This document shows positions 1 through 5,444 of a stretch of DNA of 5,555 bases, in pieces. The position numbers and the translations under genes are program-made. How positions within the stretch are numbered: the stretch's first letter is position 1; every line of letters begins with the position of its first letter. A model generated the notes under the pieces. It saw only the letters and a program-made list of their open reading frames with translations, did no database searches and was not told where the DNA came from. The DNA lies in contig JALNVT010000166.1 in the NCBI GenBank assembly GCA_023231265.1, positions 1 through 5,555 on the forward strand, read 5' to 3'. This stretch comes from Sphaerochaetaceae bacterium (GTDB lineage Bacteria; Spirochaetota; Spirochaetia; Sphaerochaetales; Sphaerochaetaceae).

Positions 1-1
1 A

Positions 2-475
2 GTTATGCTTCAAAAAGGTAACCTTGCAGAAGACTTGAGAATTTACTTCAAAGAGTCTGAACAGACTTTATCATTATTTGTACTCGATTTTGATGTTGAT
101 GAAGATAATAGAATTATTGGTGTTGGTGGTATATTCTTCCAATTATTACCTGGTGATGATGAAGAAGAGATTATGGAAGAACTGGAGAAGAAAATCAAAG
201 GACTACCATCATTAGCTAAATACATCAGCGCTGGAAATGACCCAAAAAAATTCATAGAAGAGAACTTTGAGGGTGCAAATCATCTATCTCATTCTCTTGT
301 AGGATTCTCATGTCCATGTGACAAAAAGAACTTTGCCATTCATTTAAAATCACTTCCTCAAAAAGATAAGGAAGATATAAAGAAAAATGGCCCTTTCCCA
401 CTAGAATTAGTTTGCTTAAACTGTAATAGTAAGTATGAATTCACAAAAGATGAATTACAGGACTTACTGAAGTAA
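2..475 (+). CDS. hslO: Hsp33 redox-regulated holdase chaperone, C-terminal part (5' end outside window)
   Basis: Hsp33 is a cytosolic chaperone switched on by oxidative stress: oxidation of a four-cysteine zinc centre releases zinc, unfolds the C-terminal region and exposes the client-binding surface. The reading frame is open to the window edge, so the first ATG visible at position 5 is an internal methionine. About 157 of the roughly 290 residues usual for the family are present. Counting from that methionine, residues 14-20 (YFKESEQ) match the conserved YFxxSEQ stretch. Residues 41-50 (GGIFFQLLPG) match the end of the core domain. The zinc switch is C103-P-C105, then 31 residues, then C137-L-N-C140, so all four ligands are kept; a spacing near 30 is normal. 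The domain ends with the usual YxFtkdEL pattern. rlmKL follows after 58 bases on the same strand with no clear terminator between them, so read-through is possible. No frameshift is seen. Confidence 0.93.
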   Translation, partial: VMLQKGNLAEDLRIYFKESEQTLSLFVLDFDVDEDNRIIGVGGIFFQLLPGDDEEEIMEELEKKIKGLPSLAKYISAGNDPKKFIEENFEGANHLSHSLVGFSCPCDKKNFAIHLKSLPQKDKEDIKKNGPFPLELVCLNCNSKYEFTKDELQDLLK

Positions 476-504
476 CAGTAGGCCTTAAATAATTATTAAT
501 AAAT

Positions 505-528
505 CTCTGAAAGAAACAGAGGTAGGAG
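505..528 (+). promoter_or_regulatory. Leader hairpin and ribosome binding site of rlmKL
   Basis: The bases TAGGAG at 523-528 lie five bases before the ATG at 534 and form a good Shine-Dalgarno site, which fixes the rlmKL start. Immediately upstream, CTCTG (505-509) and CAGAG (517-521) form a five-base-pair stem with a seven-base loop that abuts the ribosome site. The stem is short and may be chance; a role in tuning translation is only a possibility. No convincing sigma70 promoter was found in the 58-base gap. The best -10-like hexamer is AATAAT at 488-493, without a good -35 box. Confidence 0.55.
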
Positions 529-533
529 TTACA

Positions 534-2906
534 ATGGTATTTTTTGCAACGTGCGCAACAAACCAACAAGACATTTTGGAACACGAGATAAAATCTCTTG
601 GAGTTGAAGAGGCAATAGTAAACGCAGGTGGCGTTGAATTTGAAGGAACACTAGAACAAGCATATAAGTTCTGTCTATATACAAGAGTATCATCAAAGTT
701 GATGATGGATCTTTATGAAGACGACGATGTTAAAGATGCTGATGAATTATATGAATCAGCAGTTCAAATTCCATGGGAAGAATGGTTAAATCCAGAGACA
801 ACATTCTCGATTTCTCAAACTGTTATACAGTGCAGTTGGTTGAAAAACGGACACTTTGCAGCTGTCAGATTGAAAGATGCTATCGTAGATAGAATTCGTT
901 CAAAATTTGATGGAGAGAGACCAAACGTTGACAAATATAATTCCGATGTATCATTCCATATTCACGTAAGAGGAAATATGGTTACCTACCTTGTTGACTT
1001 TTCAGGTTCATCTCTTCACAAAAGAGGTTATAGAAAAGCATTCATCGATGTAGCAATGAGAGAGACTCTTGCAGCAACAGTATTGAAAAGATCAGAATAT
1101 CGTAGAGTTTTAGAAAGTGAAGAGGATTTACAAGAATTACCTACACTTCTAGATCCTTTCTGTGGTGCAGGAACAATCCTTATTGAAGCAGCACTTTGGG
1201 CAAGTAAAGTTGCACCAGGTCTGATCGATGTTGATAGATTTGCATTCTTCAAACTACCTATACATGATGAAACAGTATGGGATGGTGTGTTGCAGCAGGC
1301 AATCAAAGAGGAAGAAGAAGGTTCTACAAAAGAATTCAAGTTCTATGGTTGGGATATCAATCCTGATTCAATTGCTGTTGCTAAAAAGAATGCAAAAGCT
1401 GCTGGTGTAGATGATAAAATTGAATTCGCTGTAAAAGACTTCACAAAAATCACAAAAGAAGATGTACCTAGTTCTGTAGGTTATATTGTAACTGACCCAC
1501 CTTATGGTGTCAGATTGGACAATACAAACATTGATAAGTTATATGAATCAGTTGGCAAGCAGTTGAATGAATTATTCGGCGGTTGGAATGTTTCAATTCT
1601 CTGTGGTGAACAGGAACTGTTGAGTTTCATCAATATGAAACCAAAAAGAACAAACCATGTAACAAACGGTAACATCGACTGTCAGATTGCTCATTACTAT
1701 GTATTCAGTGATGAAGAAAGAGAAGAGATGACACGTAAAGCAATTGAAAAGAAAGCAGAACGTCTAGCAGCTCCTCTTAGCCCTGGTGCTCAGATGGCTT
1801 ACAACAGACTTATCAAAAACATTGCTGAAATCAAGCCTAAAATGGAAGCTGAAGGTGTAACAAACTATCGTATTTACGATGCTGATATGCCTGAATACAG
1901 TGCTGCAATCGATATTTACAATGACCAATTCATCAACTTACAGGAATATGCTGCACCATCTTCAATTCCAGAAGAAGATGCACAGAGAAGACTTGAAGAA
2001 TTGATCTTTGCTACAGAGAGAGCTACTGGTATTGATATTGATAATATCTTTGTTAAGAGCAGAACTCCTCAGAAAGGCAGAAACCAATACAACAAAATTG
2101 CAAACAAGAATAGATTTTATATAATCAAAGAGAACGGCACAAAATATCTTGCTAACTTCCAAGATTATTTGGATACAGGTATCTTCCTAGATCACCGCCC
2201 AGTTAGAAAAATGATTGGTGAGATGAGCGAAGGAAAAAGATTCTTAAACTTATTCTGTTACACAGGAACTGCTACAGTTCAAGCTGCAAAAGGTGGAGCT
2301 CTAAGCACAGTAAGTGTTGACGCTTCAACTACATATTTGGATTGGGCTCAAAGCAACATGGAACTTAACGGATTCAAGGGAATGAATCATTTCTTCTACA
2401 AAGATGATTGTATGAACTTCTTATACAACACATATGATAGATATGATCTAATCTTCTGTGATCCTCCAACTTTCTCAAATAGCAAATCTCGTGATTCTTT
2501 CAATGTTGATAGAGACCACAAACGTCTGATCCACCTGTGCATGAGACACTTAGATGAAGATGGTGTTTTGATTTTCAGTAACAATTACAGAAAGTTCCAG
2601 ATGGATGATTTCATCTACCAGGATTATGATGTTAAAGAAATTACACCTGAAACTATTGGAGATGATTTCTCAAGAGATCCTAAAATCCATAAATGCTACA
2701 TAATCAAGGCAAAGAAAGAAGAAGTTGCACCTAAGGCTCCTAGAAAGACTGTAAAAAGAAAATCTGAAATAGCTGATGCAAGTTTGACTGAAACTGAAGA
2801 GATTGTAGAAGAAACAGTTAAAGAGACAAAACCAAAATTTGTTGTTAAAGAAGTTAAGAGAAGAAAATCTTCAATAATTGATGATGATTTAACATTACAT
2901 TTCTAA
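534..2906 (+). CDS. rlmL: Fused 23S rRNA guanine methyltransferase RlmKL (m2G2445 and m7G2069)
   Basis: This is a two-enzyme fusion acting on 23S rRNA during assembly of the 50S subunit. The N-terminal half (RlmL) makes N2-methylguanine at 2445 and the C-terminal half (RlmK) makes N7-methylguanine at 2069 (E. coli numbering), both using S-adenosylmethionine. Residues about 45-155 are the THUMP RNA-binding domain, followed by the conserved SLHKRGYR at 160-167. The first methyltransferase shows its SAM motif DPFCGAGT (207-214) and catalytic motif DPPYG (321-325). The second begins near 505, with LNLFCYTGT (571-579) as SAM motif and CDPPTFSNSK (642-651) as catalytic motif. Both active sites look complete. 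The start is supported by TAGGAG five bases upstream. The protein has 790 residues against about 702 in E. coli. The excess lies mostly after residue 726, a lysine- and glutamate-rich tail with an internal repeat. The symbol rlmL (synonym rlmKL) covers the fusion. Confidence 0.96.
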   Translation: MVFFATCATNQQDILEHEIKSLGVEEAIVNAGGVEFEGTLEQAYKFCLYTRVSSKLMMDLYEDDDVKDADELYESAVQIPWEEWLNPETTFSISQTVIQCSWLKNGHFAAVRLKDAIVDRIRSKFDGERPNVDKYNSDVSFHIHVRGNMVTYLVDFSGSSLHKRGYRKAFIDVAMRETLAATVLKRSEYRRVLESEEDLQELPTLLDPFCGAGTILIEAALWASKVAPGLIDVDRFAFFKLPIHDETVWDGVLQQAIKEEEEGSTKEFKFYGWDINPDSIAVAKKNAKAAGVDDKIEFAVKDFTKITKEDVPSSVGYIVTDPPYGVRLDNTNIDKLYESVGKQLNELFGGWNVSILCGEQELLSFINMKPKRTNHVTNGNIDCQIAHYYVFSDEEREEMTRKAIEKKAERLAAPLSPGAQMAYNRLIKNIAEIKPKMEAEGVTNYRIYDADMPEYSAAIDIYNDQFINLQEYAAPSSIPEEDAQRRLEELIFATERATGIDIDNIFVKSRTPQKGRNQYNKIANKNRFYIIKENGTKYLANFQDYLDTGIFLDHRPVRKMIGEMSEGKRFLNLFCYTGTATVQAAKGGALSTVSVDASTTYLDWAQSNMELNGFKGMNHFFYKDDCMNFLYNTYDRYDLIFCDPPTFSNSKSRDSFNVDRDHKRLIHLCMRHLDEDGVLIFSNNYRKFQMDDFIYQDYDVKEITPETIGDDFSRDPKIHKCYIIKAKKEEVAPKAPRKTVKRKSEIADASLTETEEIVEETVKETKPKFVVKEVKRRKSSIIDDDLTLHF
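2712..2903 (+). other. Charged C-terminal extension of RlmKL with a duplicated VKR(R)KS motif
   Basis: Residues 727-790 of RlmKL lie beyond the point where the family normally ends, just after the conserved DFxRxxxIHxCxxI stretch at 711-724. The tail is rich in lysine, glutamate, threonine and valine, has no aromatic core, and is probably disordered. It contains two similar segments, VKRKSEIADASLT (740-752) and VKRRKSSIIDDDLT (774-787), separated by an acidic stretch (EETEEIVEE-like, 753-763) and ending LHF. The basic patches could contact rRNA; that is inference from charge alone. Confidence 0.7.
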
Positions 2907-2918
2907 ACTAGAGATATC

Positions 2919-2960
2919 AAAAAAAGAGGCTCCATATTAAAGTGGGGTCTCTTTTATTTT
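2919..2960. terminator. Bidirectional rho-independent terminator between rlmKL and ldhA
   Basis: Arms AAAAGAGGCTCC (2922-2933) and GGGGTCTCTTTT (2944-2955) form a 12-base-pair stem with a 10-base loop. As a plus-strand RNA two of the pairs are G-U wobbles. On the plus strand the T run TTTTATTTT (2952-2960) follows; on the minus strand seven T (complement of 2919-2925) follow. The stem starts 16 bases after the rlmKL stop and lies about 50 bases past the ldhA stop, so one element can end both convergent genes. Confidence 0.85.
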
Positions 2961-3007
2961 GTATTTTACAAAACGGAATTATAGCTTATTTATAAGAACA
3001 AACTCTA

Positions 3008-4000
3008 TCAATCGTGTTGAACTCTATTAACAACTTCCCTACCATTTACAAAGTCTCGAATGTTGTTCAGTGTTGTATCTGCAATCTTCTGAAGAGCTTC
3101 CTCAGTCAAGAAAGCTTGGTGAGATGTAACAATAACATTAGGCATTGCAATCAGCAATGTAAGTATTTCATTCTCATGATCCAGAATTGCATTGCTCTTA
3201 TCTTCAAAGAACAATCCTGCTTCCTCTTCGTAAACATCAAGTCCTGCAGCACCAATCTTTTTAGACCTCAGGCCCTTTAGAAGAGCCGAGCTCTTAACAA
3301 GTGCTCCACGTGATGTGTTTATGAGTACAACTCCATCTTTCATGTTCTTGATTGATTCATCATTTACCATGTGCTTGTTCTCTTTTGTTAGAGGACAGTG
3401 GAATGATATCATATCTGAACTTTTGCAGAGTTCTTCAAAACTTACATACTCACAATCAAGATCTGCTTTTGGATAAGGGTCATATGCAATTACCTTCATA
3501 CCAAAACCCTTACATATATCAATGAAAATACATCCTATCTTACCTGTTCCAACAATACCCATTGTTTTTCCATGTAAATCAAAACCTACAAGTCCGTTCA
3601 GCGAGAAGTTGAACTCTCGTGTTCTGACGTATGAGTGATGTAATTTTCTAACAGATGCGAGAAGCAGTGCTGTTGCATGCTCTGCTACTGCATATGGGCT
3701 ATAAGCTGGAACTCTAGCTACTATAATATTCTTTTTTGTTGCTTCCTTAATGTCTACATTGTTGAAGCCTGCACTTCTCAATGCAATCATCTTAACACCC
3801 ATATCTGCTATTGCATCAATTGTATCAGCATTAAGTTCATCATTAACAAAAGCAATTACTACATCAAATCCTTGACAGACTTGAGCATTGCGTGTTTTCA
3901 ATCTACTTTCAAAATATGTAATTTCTTCATCATCACTCACATATTTATCAAACCATTTTTTATCATATTCTTTAGTATCAAAAAAAGCTATCTTAGTCAT
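3008..4000 (-). CDS. ldhA: Fermentative D-lactate dehydrogenase (NAD-dependent)
   Basis: The enzyme reduces pyruvate to D-lactate with NADH and regenerates NAD+ during fermentation in the cytosol. It belongs to the D-2-hydroxyacid dehydrogenase family, and its 330 residues match the E. coli LdhA length of 329. The NAD-binding fold carries GTGKIG (151-156), with D174 in the AYDPYP turn as the acidic residue expected for NAD rather than NADP. The catalytic set is complete: R231 in INTSRG, E260 in the VYEEE segment and H294 in the SHQAFLT segment. The VYEEE-AGLFFEDKSN and HQAFLTEEAL stretches closely resemble fermentative LdhA and set it apart from erythronate-phosphate or glycerate dehydrogenases. 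The ATG is preceded by GGAGG (complement of 4006-4010) at five bases. The gene is convergent with rlmKL and shares its terminator. It appears monocistronic, because the upstream fic gene ends in its own terminator. Confidence 0.95.
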   Translation of the reverse strand: MTKIAFFDTKEYDKKWFDKYVSDDEEITYFESRLKTRNAQVCQGFDVVIAFVNDELNADTIDAIADMGVKMIALRSAGFNNVDIKEATKKNIIVARVPAYSPYAVAEHATALLLASVRKLHHSYVRTREFNFSLNGLVGFDLHGKTMGIVGTGKIGCIFIDICKGFGMKVIAYDPYPKADLDCEYVSFEELCKSSDMISFHCPLTKENKHMVNDESIKNMKDGVVLINTSRGALVKSSALLKGLRSKKIGAAGLDVYEEEAGLFFEDKSNAILDHENEILTLLIAMPNVIVTSHQAFLTEEALQKIADTTLNNIRDFVNGREVVNRVQHD

Positions 4001-4005
4001 AATTG

Positions 4006-4010
4006 CCTCC
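4006..4010 (-). promoter_or_regulatory. Strong Shine-Dalgarno site of ldhA
   Basis: GGAGG on the minus strand lies five bases before the ATG at 4000. This is close to the ideal ribosome-binding sequence and fixes the ldhA start, suggesting efficient translation. Confidence 0.85.
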
Positions 4011-4053
4011 GAGCATTAATTAATTTTATGTTTTTTTGTTTCTTTATGCTTAC

Positions 4054-4082
4054 AATATACTGATAAAAATGAAGGATGGAAA
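4054..4082 (-). promoter_or_regulatory. Candidate sigma70 promoter of ldhA
   Basis: On the minus strand TTTCCA (complement of 4077-4082, four of six matches to TTGACA) is followed after exactly 17 bases by TATATT (complement of 4054-4059, five of six matches to TATAAT). Transcription would begin near 4047 and give a leader of about 47 bases. A 10-bp palindrome ATATCGATAT (4097-4106) lies about 15 bases upstream of the -35 box and could be a regulator site. No clear FNR or Rex consensus was found. In such AT-rich DNA the match is suggestive only. Confidence 0.42.
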
Positions 4083-4192
4083 GCGTTTTTAACACTATAT
4101 CGATATTTTTTTACCTATTTAAATAACCCACCACAATCACTTAATCCCTATTTACTTAGTAGGTAATAAATTACAAATTTTATCATTTTGAT

Positions 4193-4214
4193 AATATTTT
4201 TAAAATATTTTTAA
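4193..4214. repeat. Tandem 11-bp repeat (AATATTTTTAA, two copies)
   Basis: The unit AATATTTTTAA occurs at 4193-4203 and again, without change, at 4204-4214. The period is close to one helical turn, so the T tracts are phased, a pattern typical of intrinsically bent DNA. It is framed by the 8-bp inverted arms GGTAATAA (4162-4169) and TTATTACC (4218-4225). It could bind a nucleoid protein such as H-NS or IHF, but two copies in AT-rich DNA may be chance. Confidence 0.5.
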
Positions 4215-4244
4215 AAATTATTACCAAATGTATTATAATTATAC

Positions 4245-4273
4245 GCCAATCCATACAATTTTGATAGATTGGC
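4245..4273. repeat. Inverted repeat GCCAATC / GATTGGC (operator-like)
   Basis: Perfect 7-bp arms lie at 4245-4251 and 4267-4273 with 15 bases between. After one mismatch two further pairs (AT/AT) extend the symmetry inward. The arms are the most GC-rich words in this AT-rich gap. The right arm overlaps the -35 box of the plus-strand promoter at 4269-4297, the arrangement expected of a repressor or activator site. Confidence 0.5.
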
Positions 4274-4297
4274 ATGATAAAATTAACAATCTATAAT
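4269..4297 (+). promoter_or_regulatory. Near-consensus sigma70 promoter on the plus strand with no gene downstream
   Basis: TTGGCA (4269-4274, five of six) and a perfect TATAAT (4292-4297) are separated by exactly 17 bases. Start would be near 4304. No plus-strand reading frame of note follows; the next feature is the 3' end of fic on the opposite strand. The promoter may make a small RNA or an antisense RNA to fic, or be a chance match in AT-rich DNA. Confidence 0.45.
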
Positions 4298-4381
4298 TAT
4301 TTTGCAAGTTTTTAATTGAATTTTAAAAGAAATTAGGCAGATTTTTTACCAATATAATATTTCAGTTTCAGAGATCAGGTC

Positions 4382-4420
4382 AAAAAAAATCCTTTTGGAA
4401 TTATCTCTAATTCAAAAGGA
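4382..4420 (-). terminator. Rho-independent terminator of fic
   Basis: Read on the minus strand, TCCTTTTGAATT and AATTCCAAAAGGA (complements of 4409-4420 and 4390-4402) form a 12-base-pair stem with one bulged base and a six-base loop. Eight T follow directly (complement of 4382-4389). It begins 22 bases past the fic stop. The plus strand has no comparable T tract after the stem, so it acts mainly on minus-strand transcripts. Confidence 0.85.
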
Positions 4421-4442
4421 CTGTGAGTATTTCTATTTATTT

Positions 4443-5207
4443 CTACTCTTTTGGATATATAACTTCTTCAAGCACATCGATTAAAGGTTGATAATCACCA
4501 TCAATAGCACATATATCAGCTTCTAAAAAGCCATCAGGATCTGCTTCAGACCATTCGACCTGCCATCCTGCATTCTGCGTTAGAATGATAAAGAAAAGTC
4601 TTGCTGTAGGGGCATTACCAGTTCTAAATGGATGCAATGCTTCAATCTCACCCATGTAGTATGCTAAATCACCGATAAATTGCTCTCTGTCAAGTTTTCT
4701 TAGAAAGTGTTCTTTAGCTAATCGGTCAAAGATCTCTTTTCCTGCTACCTCAATATATTCAGGTAAACAGAACTCAGTTCTTTTAGCAGCCGTTTTAGTT
4801 CTTATAACACCAGCTGAAGGATATACATCACCAAACAGATGCTCATGTATCTGCTGTAAATGCTCTAACGAATAAGGACCATCAATAGGTTCAAGTAAAA
4901 ATTCTGCAGCTCTCATGCTACTTAAGTAAATAACAACTCTTCTGAGTTCCTCTCTATCTTTAATTGAGAAGTAGTTACTCAAACACCTAGTTCCTGGATA
5001 AAATGAATAATCCAAATCACTAGCTTTGTATTCAACACTATCAAGATTGTGTTCTATTAAGAATTTTTGAATCAATTCATCAGCTGTCTTATCTTTATTA
5101 AGAATCGCTGATATATCTACCTCATCATCAGAAGACATTTCAAAACCTTCCGACTCTTGGTTAAATCTAATATAGTCGATGCAACGTTGCATACGGCCTG
5201 CTTCCAT
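4443..5207 (-). CDS. Fic-family protein with N-terminal VbhA-like antitoxin segment and degenerate Fic motif
   Basis: Fic enzymes usually transfer AMP from ATP to a target hydroxyl. Residues 68-108 match the start of the fold (YPGTRCLSN...). Residues 113-137 carry the IHEHLFGDVYPSAGVIR block, followed by the flap region (138-152) and the active-site helix. The catalytic histidine H192 is present in HPF, but the motif reads HPFRTGNAPTAR (192-203) where HPFx(D/E)GNGRxxR is expected. The metal-binding acid is T196, the glycine is A199 and the first arginine is P200; only the second arginine R203 remains. Residues 6-47 resemble the VbhA-type antitoxin (QESEGFE, then TADELI), with E20-G21 as the inhibitory Glu-Gly but N16 in place of Ser/Thr. 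The ATG at 5207 is the first possible start, since a TAG lies in frame three codons upstream, but it has a poor ribosome site. The frame is otherwise intact. AMP-transfer activity is doubtful. Confidence 0.85.
   Translation of the reverse strand: MEAGRMQRCIDYIRFNQESEGFEMSSDDEVDISAILNKDKTADELIQKFLIEHNLDSVEYKASDLDYSFYPGTRCLSNYFSIKDREELRRVVIYLSSMRAAEFLLEPIDGPYSLEHLQQIHEHLFGDVYPSAGVIRTKTAAKRTEFCLPEYIEVAGKEIFDRLAKEHFLRKLDREQFIGDLAYYMGEIEALHPFRTGNAPTARLFFIILTQNAGWQVEWSEADPDGFLEADICAIDGDYQPLIDVLEEVIYPKE
5146..5151 (-). promoter_or_regulatory. Possible internal ribosome site before Met24 of the Fic protein
   Basis: GGAAGG on the minus strand lies seven bases before the in-frame ATG at 5138 (Met24). 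This is a better-placed purine-rich site than anything before the ATG at 5207. Starting here would drop the residues that carry the inhibitory E20-G21. The match to AGGAGG is imperfect, so this is a possibility and not a preferred start. Confidence 0.3.
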
Positions 5208-5218
5208 TATTTTCTATC

Positions 5219-5246
5219 GAGGAAATAGAAATTTCCTCTTCTCCTT
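5219..5246 (-). promoter_or_regulatory. fic leader hairpin with distant Shine-Dalgarno sequence
   Basis: On the minus strand AAGGAG (complement of 5241-5246) is a good ribosome site but lies 33 bases before the ATG. Between them GAGGAAAT and ATTTCCTC (complements of 5231-5238 and 5219-5226) form a perfect 8-base-pair stem with a four-base loop. If folded, it leaves about 13 bases between the site and the ATG; it also hides the second purine-rich stretch GAGGAA. Translation of fic may therefore be weak or structure-dependent. Confidence 0.5.
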
Positions 5247-5250
5247 ATGT

Positions 5251-5271
5251 TAACCAACTAAATGTTGATTA
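5251..5271. repeat. Operator-like inverted repeat upstream of fic
   Basis: TAACCAAC (5251-5258) and GTTGATTA (5264-5271) are inverted copies with one mismatch and a five-base spacer, a 21-bp dyad with half-sites about 13 bp apart. It sits just upstream of the fic ribosome site. It could be an operator or, in RNA, a small stem with one wobble pair. Confidence 0.4.
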
Positions 5272-5373
5272 GGTTTAATTTTATTGTTTAACTTTTATAC
5301 GGTAAAAAAGCAAAATCAATATAAATGAATGATATAAATAGTTTTAACAATCGTCAAGGCATTTTGTCCTATA

Positions 5374-5417
5374 TCAATAAGAAAAACTACCTGATTCCTC
5401 TGATAGTTTTCCTTATT
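5374..5417 (-). terminator. Probable terminator of the barrel-protein gene at the right edge
   Basis: Arms 5376-5389 and 5404-5417 form a 14-base-pair stem, extended inward by pairs 5390/5403 and 5391/5402. Two positions (5382/5411 and 5390/5403) are A-C mismatches in plus-strand RNA but G-U pairs in minus-strand RNA, which points to the minus strand as the functional one. The inner ACTATC/GGTAGT stem, loop of 10 bases, is followed by TTTTCTTATT and preceded by an A-rich stretch, as in an intrinsic terminator. It begins about 27 bases past the stop of the minus-strand gene at 5445. Confidence 0.6.
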
Positions 5418-5444
5418 TTATATGTAAATATATTAATTACTGAG

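Larger units (their letters stand above)
4001..4442. other. AT-rich intergenic region between ldhA and fic, no gene seen
   Basis: These 442 bases hold no credible coding region: stops are frequent in all frames and no ATG with a ribosome site opens a frame of useful length. From left to right it contains the ldhA ribosome site and promoter, a 10-bp palindrome at 4097-4106, another (TATTTAAATA) at 4116-4125, a cluster of dyads and an 11-bp tandem repeat at 4162-4225, a plus-strand promoter with an overlapping dyad at 4245-4297, and the fic terminator at 4382-4420. Confidence 0.7.

Noticed and set aside
43..255. Minus-strand open frame of 70 codons inside hslO
   Set aside because: It is serine- and isoleucine-rich shadow coding opposite acidic codons of hslO, with no recognisable domain; hslO on the plus strand is clearly the real gene.
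480..497. Palindromes AGGCCT and AATAATTATT in the hslO-rlmKL gap
   Set aside because: Too short and without a T tract or paired boxes; they do not form a terminator or a convincing operator.
1028..1339. Minus-strand open frame of 103 codons inside rlmKL
   Set aside because: It lies opposite the SAM-binding region of the first methyltransferase, resembles no family, and the plus frame has conserved motifs throughout.
3677..4063. Plus-strand open frame of 128 codons opposite the N-terminal part of ldhA
   Set aside because: The predicted peptide is rich in Cys, Ile, Asn and Phe without a clear domain, and it overlaps the strongly supported ldhA gene and its ribosome site.
4292..4300. Direct repeat TATAATTAT (also at 4234-4242)
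   Set aside because: A nine-base AT-only word is expected to recur in DNA this AT-rich; the first copy has no matching -35 box.
4274..4315. Small peptide frame (13 codons) starting with the ATG just after the plus-strand -35 box
   Set aside because: The ATG lies within the promoter itself, before the predicted transcription start, and has no ribosome site.
4001..4442. Looked for CRISPR repeats, tRNA, insertion-sequence ends or a riboswitch in the largest gap
   Set aside because: No regularly spaced repeats, no cloverleaf with a TTC arm, no transposase remnant and no known riboswitch core were seen.
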